Positions 32,757-42,753 of a stretch of DNA of 64,000 nucleotides are shown in pieces (position 1 is the stretch's first letter; every line of letters begins with the position of its first letter). A model generated the notes under the pieces. The model worked only from the letters and a program-made list of their open reading frames with translations. It was not told the origin of the DNA and ran no database searches. Source of the stretch: Amborella trichopoda (lineage: Eukaryota; Streptophyta; Magnoliopsida; Amborellales; Amborellaceae). The stretch spans positions 1 through 64,000 of the forward strand of contig NW_006499207.1 in the NCBI RefSeq assembly GCF_000471905.2. Reading direction: 5' to 3'. The translations under genes were made by a program, and so were the position numbers.

Positions 32757-34152
32757 GTGTTGGGGTCACATAGAAGCATTCTTGAGCGTGCTTCTTTGCT
32801 AGCAGCGGTTCAGTTCTTAGCTGGCTGTTATGATCGGTGCTCCAATATTGTTAAGGTATTACTGGAGACATGGAGTCATGTTAGCAACACATGGCTCCTT
32901 GGGCATGGGGAGGCAGGAATCTCCTTATTAGATCTTCACTTCATTGGCGGCCTTCCGTTGATCGAGGCAATGTATGACGAGTTCGTGCCCCAGAACTCAG
33001 TCATCTTTGATGGTGCTCGCCTAGGGGAGAAGAACCTCCTGTAATTCTTCAAATTTTTTTTGAGATTTAACAGTTGCTTCATACCAAGTTTAGCAAAGGT
33101 CGGGTAAACTTCACTGAATGGGTGAAATGTTTTTGTGGGGATTACCCTGAGGAGAGTGGTCGAGGTTCTTCAAGAAGGAAGGGAAGGGCACATGTAAAGG
33201 GGATGCCTCCCATCTATCAATTTGAGACCAGTGATGATTGCATCTTCTTGGCCGCATATTTGGTCCGTTTCTATGCAAATTTGCTCTCCTTGGCGGGGTG
33301 GATGACATTCGTCCATACACATTTTATGTGGCTTGCAACATGGCAAGGGGATGCTAATATGCTCTTGCTCAACCAGTCCTATGCAACATCTACCACGGAC
33401 TGGGAGCCATCTCTAGGGGAAAATCCTACAAAGGCAAAGAGGGAGGTAATGGCCTTGTTGGAGGCGAAGCCTTTCCTGAGGACTTTAAGACACCATTCCC
33501 CATCCATTATGTGTACGGTGGCTAGGGGCATATTTCCCTGCTACCTATGTCAGAAGTCAGGGCATGGGGGAAAAAATGTGCCCTTCTTGATGAGAATTGC
33601 TAGGCAAAAAGCCATTTTTCATAACCCAGGGAAAGCTCGTCACTTGTTTGGGAATGAAATTTCCAGCATGCGTCGAGTTGCTTTTCCAGTTGGGAGCATT
33701 ACTGACCCCACCTTTTTTGATGAACTGGGCAAGGAATTGGATGATGCTCCCACAACTATTAAGGAGCTCATGTTCATCATGAGAGTTGAGGACGGGTTTT
33801 GGCATATCATACCCCACACAATGCCAAACTTGAAGGGTACTTCCCCCATCACTTTGCCCGTCAACATGGGCTTGATCAGAGCTGCCCCTTCTCCATGTTC
33901 TTTGAGAAGTGTCATGGTAGAGTAAACACCAGAAAGAAGGAAGAGCTCAGGACTCTTTGGGAATCATGGCTGCCAGAGCATATACGGACCGCATGGTCCA
34001 CATGTTTGGAGATGACGGAGGTTAGCAAGTATGTGCTACCCCACTTTGGCAGAAGGGTCCGGGCGATCGAGGCCTATGCACACTGGCAGAGAAGTACCAG
34101 CCAAGGATATTGGGATGCTGATCACCCCTGGAAAGGGGAAAACTACAATTAG
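32757..34152 (+). pseudogene. Plant mobile domain (aminotransferase-like) protein, N-terminal part
   Basis: The order of motifs fits the plant mobile domain (PMD) found in MAIN/MAIL1 host proteins and in several transposon groups: VKVLLETWSHVSNTWLLGHGE, ISLLDLHFIGGLPLI, YDEFVP; after a stop at about 33042, FSKGRVNFTEWVKCF, DDCIFLAAYLVRFYANLLSL, then (shifted) FPCYLCQKSGHG, ARQKAIFHNPGKARHLFGNE, PTTIKELMFIMRVEDGFWH, and (shifted again) LEGYFPHHFARQHGLDQS. At least three frame breaks occur (near 33045, 33480-33540 and 33820), so as read it is not intact, unless introns account for some. It lies antisense inside the Tat-like element with its own TATA box. Confidence 0.75.
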
Positions 34153-34293
34153 CATCAACAAACCTGACAAAGAGGAATCGTCAACACTCCCCTTCTTAGC
34201 GAGGTCTTTGACTTGAGCTATCCCTAGAATTGGCAGGCTCTTGGGATTCCTCAAGAGATAGCGGCTGATGACACGTCGCCGCAGTTTCTTGCC

Positions 34294-36240
34294 ATGGAGA
34301 AAAATACAGGGAGCTTTTTTAATAAACTCAACTCTATCTACAAATGGAGGGAGGGCCGAAGGGTCCCTGGTCATGAAGGGCGCCCGATTCAAGACTTGAA
34401 TGAATTCATAGGGAGCAGCCCCCATAGTGCTCTTGTTGGAGGGTCTTCTCAAGAAGGGAGTTATGAGGCGGTTACTCCCTCTCCAGCAGGAGGGAGGAAA
34501 AGGAAGCGTTTTACCCCTGCCTGTAGTTATGCACCAGCTCGAGCTTTTAGACCTGCTCGAAGATCTAAGAGTGCTAAACTTCCAATCATTTTGGAATCAG
34601 GAGGTAGCTCTTCATCTTCTGATTCATTAGCTTCTCCCTCAGAGTCACCCTCTGCCCTTTCTCCACCACCTTATGCCTCTCTTGAATTATTTTCTACCTC
34701 TTCAGAGACTGAAGTGGATGAATCTGGCCCCTCCGAGCCTATTTTCATCGATTCTGATCAAGAAGTGACTCCGAAACTTGGGGTAGTGCCTCTAAGTCCA
34801 AGGGTGGTTCCTAAACCAGATCCATTTCCAATGGAGATTGATGGGGCTGAAGGCCCTGCAATTATTGTTCAAAGAGGGGAACACGAAGTTGATGGGGCCT
34901 CTGACCCTAAGGAGATTGTCGCCCTGAATGAAACAAGAGCTACAATCATGGGGAGTGAGAGCCCCCACATTTTTCAAGAGGAGGAGCCTATGGTTAGTGA
35001 GGGTGCTGAGCATCAAGAGGTTGCTGCGCCAGAGTGAACAGGTCATGAATATGAAGGGGTTGAGCTTTTCGTGGCAGAGGTTCTGGCTGTAGAGGATGCA
35101 GACCAGGTAGAAGAGGTTGCGGCTGAGCCCGAGGTGGTGACCTTAGAAGATGAAGGCCAAAGGGAGGAGGTGGCCCCTGAACTTGTCGAAGCTGAAGTGA
35201 CAGTTCAGGAGAGTGAGCAACAAGGAAGAGATGCTGGCCTTGAACTTGTTGAGGCCATGGCAGAGGGTGAGAGACAAGGGGAGGAGGTTGCTTTGGAGCA
35301 CAATGAAACCAGGGTGGTGGCCCCAGCAGGCGAGAATCAAGGTGAGGAGGCTGTCATTGAGGAGACCAGGCAGGTTGAGGCTGTGGCTGCCTCTGAATCT
35401 GAGGTGCCTGAGGCTTTAGGCTTCACGATTACTCCAAAAGAGCCAGTGACTTACCTTGCTATCACCCCTTCTAGCCCAACACTTGAAACTGAAGTTCCTT
35501 CAATGATGATGGACCCGACAGTACCATCTCGACCTATTTTCAGTGGGGTTTATGGCATAATTGCAGACATGCTCCGTGCAGGTCTTCAGGGTTTAAGAGA
35601 GCTGCCTCTCATTGAGTTGGGCGAGGCACTAGCCAAACTCAGGGAATTTGCTGGTGCGACCACTATTTTTTGAAACGAGCCAAAATTCCTCTCTCATTTT
35701 GATGCTAGTTTAAATGAGTTGGAGAGCTGGACCCTGGAGAGGTTGCATCATGAGGCAGAAGACAGCAAGGTAGCTTCCTTGGAGGCGTCGATCTCACGTC
35801 GTTGTGAGGAAATAGATTCTTGCGCAGAGAAGAAGGCCACTATGGTTTCCCATCAACTCGCTCTCAAGATGGAAGGGAGGGCTTGCTTTAGTAGGATGAT
35901 AGGCATAAGGGTGGAGATGCGAAGGCTAAGGAGCGAATTTGATGATCTTGAGAGGGAGATGTTTCAGAGGAAGGCCTTGGATGCTTCTTTGGTTGAGGAT
36001 CTATCAAAGCTCATTTGCACCATCGAGTCAGAAAGTGCCTCCATGCAACAGGAGACTCAATTGGTGGTTGAACTGAAGGGGTGTATTCCGCATGTTGAGG
36101 CTTCTTTTGCGGCATCCAGAGCGGAGATCAATAAGATCATTGACCATTTTTTAGAATGTACTTTCTTTGCTTTTTCTTTCTTTATGCGCCGACACTGCAA
36201 GTTCGTCATATCTCTTGGTCTCAGGCACAAACTCCTTTAG
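34294..36240 (+). pseudogene. Plant mobile domain protein, acidic and coiled-coil C-terminal part
   Basis: Frame 34294-35037 continues after a break with a basic patch (GGRKRKRF, ARAFRPARRSKSAK), a Ser-rich stretch and acidic residues. After a TGA at 35035 the same frame resumes from 35071 with a long Glu/Val-rich region (EEVAPELVEAEVTVQESEQQ-like repeats) to 35673. Frame 35719-36240 is a predicted coiled coil (ERLHHEAEDSKVASLEASI, MRRLRSEFDDLEREMFQR). Such charged tails follow the PMD in retrotransposon-borne versions. There is no recognised catalytic activity. The stop codons could be few enough for recent decay. Confidence 0.6.
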
Positions 36241-36313
36241 ATGCTTTGAAGCGATACACATGACCTCCAGTTGGCTCTACCAAGGGATCCTGCTTCTGAG
36301 AGCAAGAAAGCTG

Positions 36314-36920
36314 TCATTTCTCGAACTGCTCCCCTCCCATAAAATCAGGGAAGCGCATGACTTGTGGCTGATTACCGGATTGAATTGTCTCTGTAGTGGG
36401 ATGAGGAGCATCTTCCTTGTTATAGGCAACTGGAGTTTCGGGTACCTTCTGTGGCGGTTGGCGTGCCAATTCTGCTCTTAAGAGCACAATAGGGACATGC
36501 AAAACTTTTTGATGGTCCGGTGTGTAGGTGACCTTTGGAGCCGAGAGTTCTGTCCCCATAACTTCATCAGTCTTAAGAGTGACCTCTGGTTCACTTTCTT
36601 GCAAAGGTTGTTATGAATTGGAACCAGAGGGGGAAGCCTCATCTTTAGGGTGAAGATAGAGCCTCCTCAGTGATAGTGAAGGGGATGTTGAGATGAATGG
36701 GAGTCAGAGGGAGGATTTTCCCTTGTCTCTCCTCTTCTTTGAACATATTCACCAGCATTAGCCCACTGTCCTCAACATCTTCAAGAGGCGAAGGTTCTGT
36801 CTTCCTCACAGACTTGAGATCATTTGGCTTTTGGTGTGGCACTAAACCTGGGAAGTAATACTTAGCATCAACATAGTGAATTTCGGCTACAGGAAACGGT
36901 CTTTTATCAGCATAGACCAT
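36314..36920 (-). pseudogene. Tat-like element, region after protease
   Basis: Minus-strand pieces MVYADKRPFPVAEIHYVDAK, then YYFPGLVPHQKP (36920-36645), and a further Pro/Thr-rich piece to 36314. This is where the protease passes into RT in Tat elements, but RT does not follow; the antisense ORF ends 70 bases away instead. The region is not otherwise assigned. Confidence 0.55.
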
Positions 36921-37595
36921 ATACTGTCTCCCATCTCGACTATACTTGAAGCGCTAGTGCAATGTCGATGGAACCAGCCCTTGGTCATGGAGCCACGGGT
37001 GGCTGAGAAGGATGTTGTAGGAGGTCAGTGTTGATTACATGAAACTGAGCGTAACATTTAGTTCACCGATCTTGAGACGAAGGCGGATTGTGCCAGCCAG
37101 CTTCTCTCTTGACTAGTTGGACCCCTGGACTGTGATATGGGTCGGAGTGAGATCCTCAGACCCTAATCCCAATCGAGTGAGGATCCTCCTTGAGATAAGG
37201 TTGACTGCTGTCCATCCAACATTAATTCGGTTGATAGGACATGCATGTAATTCACTAGTCACGAAGAGAGGGCGATTGTGAAATCTTTCTCCTAATTGCA
37301 AATCGTCCTCTAAAAAGGTGACCGTCATGCATCCATTCAAGATTGCTAGATTGATCTCAATAGGTTCTACCTCGTACACCTCTGGATTGGAAAGAGCCTG
37401 AACTAGAGCCCTATGATAATCCCTTAAGAGCATGAGGGCATCATAGATGCTAAGAAGGGCTAGAAGTTTCCTCAAGTGCTCTATCACATCATCCTTCACC
37501 TTTTCCTCATCAGCCTTTTGTACTCCTGGTCCTGCCACTGGTTTGGGTGATATAGGAGGTTGGGGAGTAGGTTTAAGTGGAAGAAGTTTGGGCAA
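36921..37595 (-). pseudogene. Tat-like element aspartic protease
   Basis: The minus strand reads VGWTAVNLISRRILTRLGLGSEDLTPTHITV, then (shifted) LAGTIRLRLKIGELNVTLSFM, and NILLSHPWLHDQGLVPSTLHQ-like LPSTLH, RFKYSRDGRQ. This is the typical Tat protease, where DNGSALNV-type active sites precede LGLxxEDLxP and GRPWLHxxxxVPSTLH. The catalytic Asp is replaced (NVGWTAVN). A stop follows ITVQGSN. The protein would mature gag-pol in an intact element. Confidence 0.7.
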
Positions 37596-38819
37596 CTGAC
37601 TGGCTTGGTTGCATAGCCGGCTTGGTTTGGGTGACAGGGATGAGATTTAGTGAAGTGGATATTTGTGGCTGAGGCTTAGGAGGTGACTGGGTATGTGAGA
37701 CCAGAGACGTCCCAGGGAATTGGAGGATGGGTAGATTGTCTGAGGTATTTGGGCGAGGAAGGAGCCCAGGGAGTTTAAGGATGGGTAAGTTGTTTGGGTG
37801 AGAGAGAAGTGGAGGACTAGGAGACTTTAGAATGCTTGACTTCTGAGGTTGAGGTTGTAGAATTTTCCCCGACCTCAGGCTCATTTGCCCCATGCTGGGT
37901 GATGCTTCTAAGATTTTCACCATGTGACAGACTTCCTGAGAGTAGAAGCTTTGTCCTCTTGATTCTCTCAGTCTATATTCGAAGTCGGGCTCAGGGGGAC
38001 ACTGGGGTTTCTTTGGTTTTGACTTCTTGCGCTTTTTAGAAGAAGATGGCTCTGATTGGGCTCGAGCTGCCAAGGCATCAGCAATTGTTAAGAATCCAGC
38101 CACCTCTGCTAGCATCTTTTTCAGTTGCCTTCAGTGCGTCCTGCTTATATTGGTTCCTTTGAGTTCTGTGTCTGGACATTTCAAGATTGTACTTGCCGGA
38201 GACATAGAAGAGGAAGGGGAAGAAGAAGAAGAAGGGTAAGCAGGTGAGGGACTTTTAAGGACATTCCCCTCATCAGACCGGTCTAGGTAGCTTTTACGTC
38301 ATCACCAAGGTTGGACATGTGCCGGGTCTTTTAGGTCTTTCCCCTGTTTAGACCATTGGGGGGTGCTTTTAATGTCGTCACCCTCATTGGACGTGCCCCG
38401 AGCAGGAAATGGTCTAAGGATGTCCTCTTGGGGAGGTGAAGGAGTAGGACAAATTACGCCGGGGATGAAGTCCTGTAAAGTCGGCAAGGGAGGAAGAGGC
38501 CTGAGAAACTCTTGATCAACTGGTAGTTGAGGAGGCTTGTTTCTTCGACGAGCAGCTCTTGGCGCCCGTCTCCTCTTGGGTACCTTTGGAGGTGCTTGGT
38601 TCGTCTTGCTGAGTTTGTGAACAACCCTAGCTAACGAATTGCCTCTCGCTTTAAGGACTTGATTCTGCTCCTCCCGTGATAGACTCTCCATGAGTGGGAA
38701 GTCAAGGGTTCAATAGGATTTGAATCATCATTACCCAGGACTTGTCTCTGGAGGCCTTCCCGCATCGGTGAAGTAGTGACTTGAGGATCTCCTTCTGGAA
38801 TGTTATAAGCTTCTTGCAT
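37573..38819 (-). pseudogene. Tat-like gag-to-protease linker, Pro-rich
   Basis: Open pieces 38819-38631, 38691-38302 and 38115-37573 code for Pro-, Ser- and Lys/Arg-rich segments (KKRKKSKPKK, PKVPKRRRAPRAARRRNKP, repeated LPILKLPG and LPILQFPG). They sit between the zinc-knuckle-like segment and protease in separate frames. The repeated LPIL(K/Q)(L/F)PG motif shows a small internal duplication. No catalytic domain. Confidence 0.5.
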
Positions 38820-38964
38820 CTCTATATTTTCTTAGCGATTATGTCGTGAAAACTGGAGCACTCTCTCAGGTCGTGGCCCCATATCTGATGGTACGGGCAC
38901 CAATGGTTCTCAGTCCTCTGAGCAAGGCGTCGGGGCTTCCTTTCCAGTTTTGGTGTGATGAGGC

Positions 38965-39276
38965 CTACAAAAGCATTATGATGAAAAAGGCGCGAAGGAG
39001 ATCGGGCGCTTCATCTTCCTCGTGGATTTCCACTATGTGGGAAGCTTCTTCTACCCCGAATGCCTTCTTTAGCTCTTCGAGTTTTATCTGACCCTTCTGG
39101 ATCAGAGCCTCGATGATATCTTTGAGCGTGTAGTATTCTTCCGTGGGATGCTTGATCCTTCGATGGTAAACACAGTAATTCGCATGAATTTCAAGTCCAT
39201 CTTGATAAGGGAATTTACTCTCAGGCTGTTCAATCATGTTCTGCTCTATTACAACCATAGTAGTGTAGGGACCCAT
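38965..39276 (-). pseudogene. Tat-like gag C-terminal zinc-knuckle-like segment
   Basis: ANYCVYHRRIKHPTEEYYTL is followed by KDIIEALIQKGQIKLEELKK. This matches the Tat-lineage segment CxYHxxxxHxTExCxxLKxxIExLIxxG, with the last Cys changed to Tyr. It would bind element RNA in the particle. Confidence 0.7.
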
Positions 39277-39659
39277 TCTTTTTCAAAAGGGTAAACCTTA
39301 TTCCTATGACTGACTTAATAATCATCTTGATTAAGGTTCGTAGGTGGAGGTACCCGGTTGTATGATTGCTGCTGCTTGCCACCTTGAGGCATTGCCTTTG
39401 TTGTGCCTACCCCTTTGGAGAGGTCCAAAGTTTGAAAGGCAGCCTTCTTTGGATCATTTACAGTGACAACTGCACTGATTACTCCTTTTGGCTGATTGCC
39501 CCGGGGGTTGGTTCGAGAACTGCCATTGCCCCGGTTATTTCCCGAGCTTGATGATTATTGTCGTGACCCGCTATGGTGGTGTGACAAACTTTTTATGCTC
39601 ACTGACTTAGGATCAGCTATGACATGGAGGTCGGATTGGAGACCTCAACATGTAGAGCG

Positions 39660-40330
39660 ATCTTAGGTCGCATGTTTCACATGCAAGTCTGGACTACTTC
39701 CTTCTCAGGAATGGGATTAGGATGACGAGCGGCTAAATCTCTCCACCTTGCTATGAACTGGTCCATAGGTTCGTCAGGTTCCTGGGTCAGGGTGAGAAGC
39801 TCTATGGTTTGGACTTCTCTCTCGACCTCGTAGAAGCGTTGGTGGAATAGTTTCTCCATTTCCTCCCAAGTATGCACTGAATTTAGGGGAAGCCGAGCAT
39901 ACCATTGAAAGGCAAGGCCATCAAGATTTTCAACGAGCTGACGGAGGACGAGTCTCCCATCAGCTACTATCTCTCGACATGCCGCTTGAAAGTGGGCGAT
40001 ATGTTGGTGCGGGGATATCGTACCATTGAAAATGGGGAAATTTCCTTCTTGTAGTCCATGGGAAATGAAACTTGATCAATGTAAGACGGGTATGGCTTTT
40101 GGTAAAGCGTTGCACCCTGTATACCCAGGATTTTCCTGTTCTTCAGGCTGTGCGTCACCACAGCATCGATGTCTGCCTGTGAGACGAGGTGAGGGATAGA
40201 ATTGTCTTGTGAAGCAGGAGGAGGAGGTTGCCTTGGAGCTACATCATCCGTGTGATGGGAGTCGGCCTCATGGTTAGCCGAGTGTCGTGCAATTTTCATG
40301 TGATCATCTTCTCCATCATTGCGTGCACCA
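39660..40330 (-). pseudogene. Tat-like gag core, tandem copy B
   Basis: The minus strand has PRQPPPPASQDN, VSQADIDAVVTHSLKN, ATLYQKPYPSYIDQVSF, then (shifted) WEEMEKLFHQRFYEVEREVQ and EPMDQFIARWRDLAARH. The last pieces are the retrotransposon gag (capsid) signature. It repeats copy A with a fixed 764-base offset at both ends checked. Two stops or shifts are present. Confidence 0.8.
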
Positions 40331-41087
40331 TGTCTTCGAACATGTTCATGTGCTCTTCATGAGAGTCGTCAGGTTCTTTTACCACCATCATGTTGACTAT
40401 TTTTCTAGGGAGGTTAGCTTTAGGTGCAGTTGAAGGCTTCCAAGGTTGTCGGGTTAAACGCGACAGATCGGTCATGGGAGTGGCATGGAAGGTTACCAAG
40501 TCTCTCCAGCGGGTGATGAACCTGTCAACCGGCTGATCTGAGTTCTGCATCAAAAGTGAGGAACTCGATGGTTTCCACGTTCCTTTGGACCTCGTAGAAG
40601 CGTTGGTAGAACAACTACTCCATTTCTTGCCATGTGTGCACTGAGTTTGGTGGCAGCCGAGCATACCACTAGAAGGCCGGCCCTTCGAGAGTCTCAACAA
40701 ACTGCAAAGGAGAAGTCATCCGTTAGTCGCCGTCTCTCGGTAGCCTGCTTGGAAGTGGGTAGTTTGATGGTGAGGGGACGTAATACCATTGAACAGGGGG
40801 AGTTTCCCTTTTTGGTAGTTCGGGGTAAACGACACCTGGTCAATGTATGAAGGGTACAGATTTTGGTAGAGCGGCGCCACTTGCAAGCCTGGGACCTTGT
40901 TCTTGAGGCTATGGGCCACCATAACATCTATGTCCATTTGGGAGACCCCTCGAGAGGTGAAACTGTCTTGGGAGGCAGGCGGGGGCGTTTTCCTGGGCAC
41001 TGTGTCCTCAGTGGTCGGGGAGTCGGTCGAAGAGGGGGACCTAGAGGCCTTTAGAAGCTCCATCTTTTCGAGGATGGCTTGCATCAT
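40331..41087 (-). pseudogene. Tat-like gag core, tandem copy A
   Basis: MMQAILEKMELLKASR, PRKTPPPASQDSF, VSQMDIDVMVAHSLKN, APLYQNLYPSYIDQVSF; then (shifted) THGKKWSSCSTNASTR in place of the capsid helix, and QPVDRFITRWRDLVTFH. This is the copy nearer the 5' LTR. It has its own frameshift within the capsid helix, at a different position from copy B, so the two copies have decayed independently. Confidence 0.8.
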
Positions 41088-41159
41088 TTTATTCGAACTT
41101 GTTCATCTGCTCCTCCTGAGCGTCGTCCGGGTCATTGATTACCATAACACTGATTGTCT

Positions 41160-42690
41160 CTTATAGAGGATCAGGGCCAGGTGGCATAGTGAACTGCCGT
41201 GGCTGGCGAGTCCTGGGTGGAAAGTTAGTCTAGAGGGGCTCAGCCTGTCCCGACTGGATTCGAGCCTTGTATGTCGATCTTGTGAGGACCAATTCTTGAC
41301 AGTCTTGAGACTCTGGCTTCTAGGTGGTGATCACCGAATAGTACTCCTAGACTTGCTTAGGCCCCAGAGTTTGAAGAGGGAAGAAGGGATTACAAGGCAA
41401 GAGGTCATTAGGGGTGGTGACTTGGACTGCCTTGGAGGATTTTTTGGTCAAGATCTGTAGACCTGTTTTCTGCTTAATCTTGAGGCGAATGTGGACCTCC
41501 TTCCATAATCGAGCCTGGGACCTGGACTGCCCTGTCTTCTTCGAACATGCGAGGGCCATGTCTATGAGCTGAAGCAGGGAGTGGGGCCCAAGGATGGAGG
41601 GTAGCTTGGGTTCTTACTTTGGAGGCTGGAGCCCTCTGTCTGACATCAGGCCATTGCCCTGAGTTCCTTTGTGGGGCTCGGGTACACGGCTCACCAAAGG
41701 CTGGCTCAAGATGGTATTCTTAGGGAAGACTTGTGAGTATCAGGGCTTGAGGTGCTTGCTTGGCGTTGGAAGAGCGGCAGGCGAAGGAGCTGGTTCATGA
41801 CTTCGCCTGAGTCTGGATCTGAGAGGGACCTGCAAAGGTGGTGCGTGTGCACCTTTGGGGTTAGCTGTCGGGGTGACTTGAGGGTCGACCCGGGCTCGAT
41901 AAATGGGTTCGACCTGAAGAGGCCGAGACCCATGAGCTTGTGTCTGCGAGGGGCGAGGCAGAAGCCCATCTCTCACAGGGTGGAGCTGTGTGTGTTGGGA
42001 AGGAAGACGGAGCGGTCGACCCTCCTGTGCTTGAGGTGGCATAGAGCTAGCGCTACCTCGAGCTGCGGAAAGGGAATGCATGGCACATGTAGGGTTCAGC
42101 CCGAGGAGGCCTAGCCCTGGATGCGAGCTCAAGGCAATGTGAGGATTGCCCCGAGGTGTGGCTCGAGTGGATAGACCACAAGACTTTGAGTGTGTGCGAG
42201 GGGTGAAGACCTCAGAACCTTCGCCTCTGTGTACCGACCCTCAGGTGTGGGGGCTCGGAGGGGTGAAGGAGCACAGGGGGTTACCTTGTGGCGAACCTCA
42301 GTAGCGACGATAGTTCGTTTGCCTTTCACATGGATGGACAAGGCGGCAATCTAGCGTACCTCAACAGTATGACTAGCAGGAGATTTGCCAGTAGCAGGGT
42401 GTACGGCAGCATAAGTGCTATCCATGCAAGGGACCTTAGTGGAGAGTCCACCAAGGCAAGAAAGCAAGGAGGGAGGGACCTTTAAGTCCCTTCTCACACA
42501 AATCCAGATGAGAACCTAGAAGCCGGGCCGTGAGTCCTGACTCAGAAGGAGAGTAGGGAAGGAGGCTTGAGCAGCTCGCTTCCCTGGGACAGCCACGAGT
42601 GCGGGGATAAGGAAGTCCCTGCCCCGGATGAATGGGTTGAACAACTTAGGGGCCATAGAAAATAATGTAGAAGGTAAAGAAGGAAACTGG
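41160..42690 (-). pseudogene. Tat-like gag N-terminal, Pro-rich leader region
   Basis: A minus-strand ATG at 42656 opens MAPKLFNPFIRGRDFLI, a plausible gag start 100 bases after the 5' LTR; a stop follows at 42516. Pro/Arg/Ser-rich broken frames continue to 41160 (for example 42132-41740). Which parts belonged to gag and which to the 5' leader cannot be decided. Confidence 0.4.
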
Positions 42691-42725
42691 TCAAACAAGA
42701 GTGAATCGACTAAGGGGTAGTAAGC

Positions 42726-42742
42726 CCCCAGTGGAGTCGCTA
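42726..42742 (-). promoter_or_regulatory. Tat-like element primer binding site (tRNA-Arg type)
   Basis: On the minus strand TAGCGACTCCACTGGGG lies 11 bases after the 5' LTR end. It differs at about two positions from the complement of a plant tRNA-Arg 3' end (TGGCGACTCCGCTGGGG), the primer used by many Tat/Ogre elements. Confidence 0.7.
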
Positions 42743-42753
42743 AGCTGGTTAAG

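Noticed and set aside
33111..33915. Minus-strand ORFs opposite the plant mobile domain region
   Set aside because: Shadows of the plus-strand PMD frames. The plus strand shows the recognisable domain and the minus strand does not.
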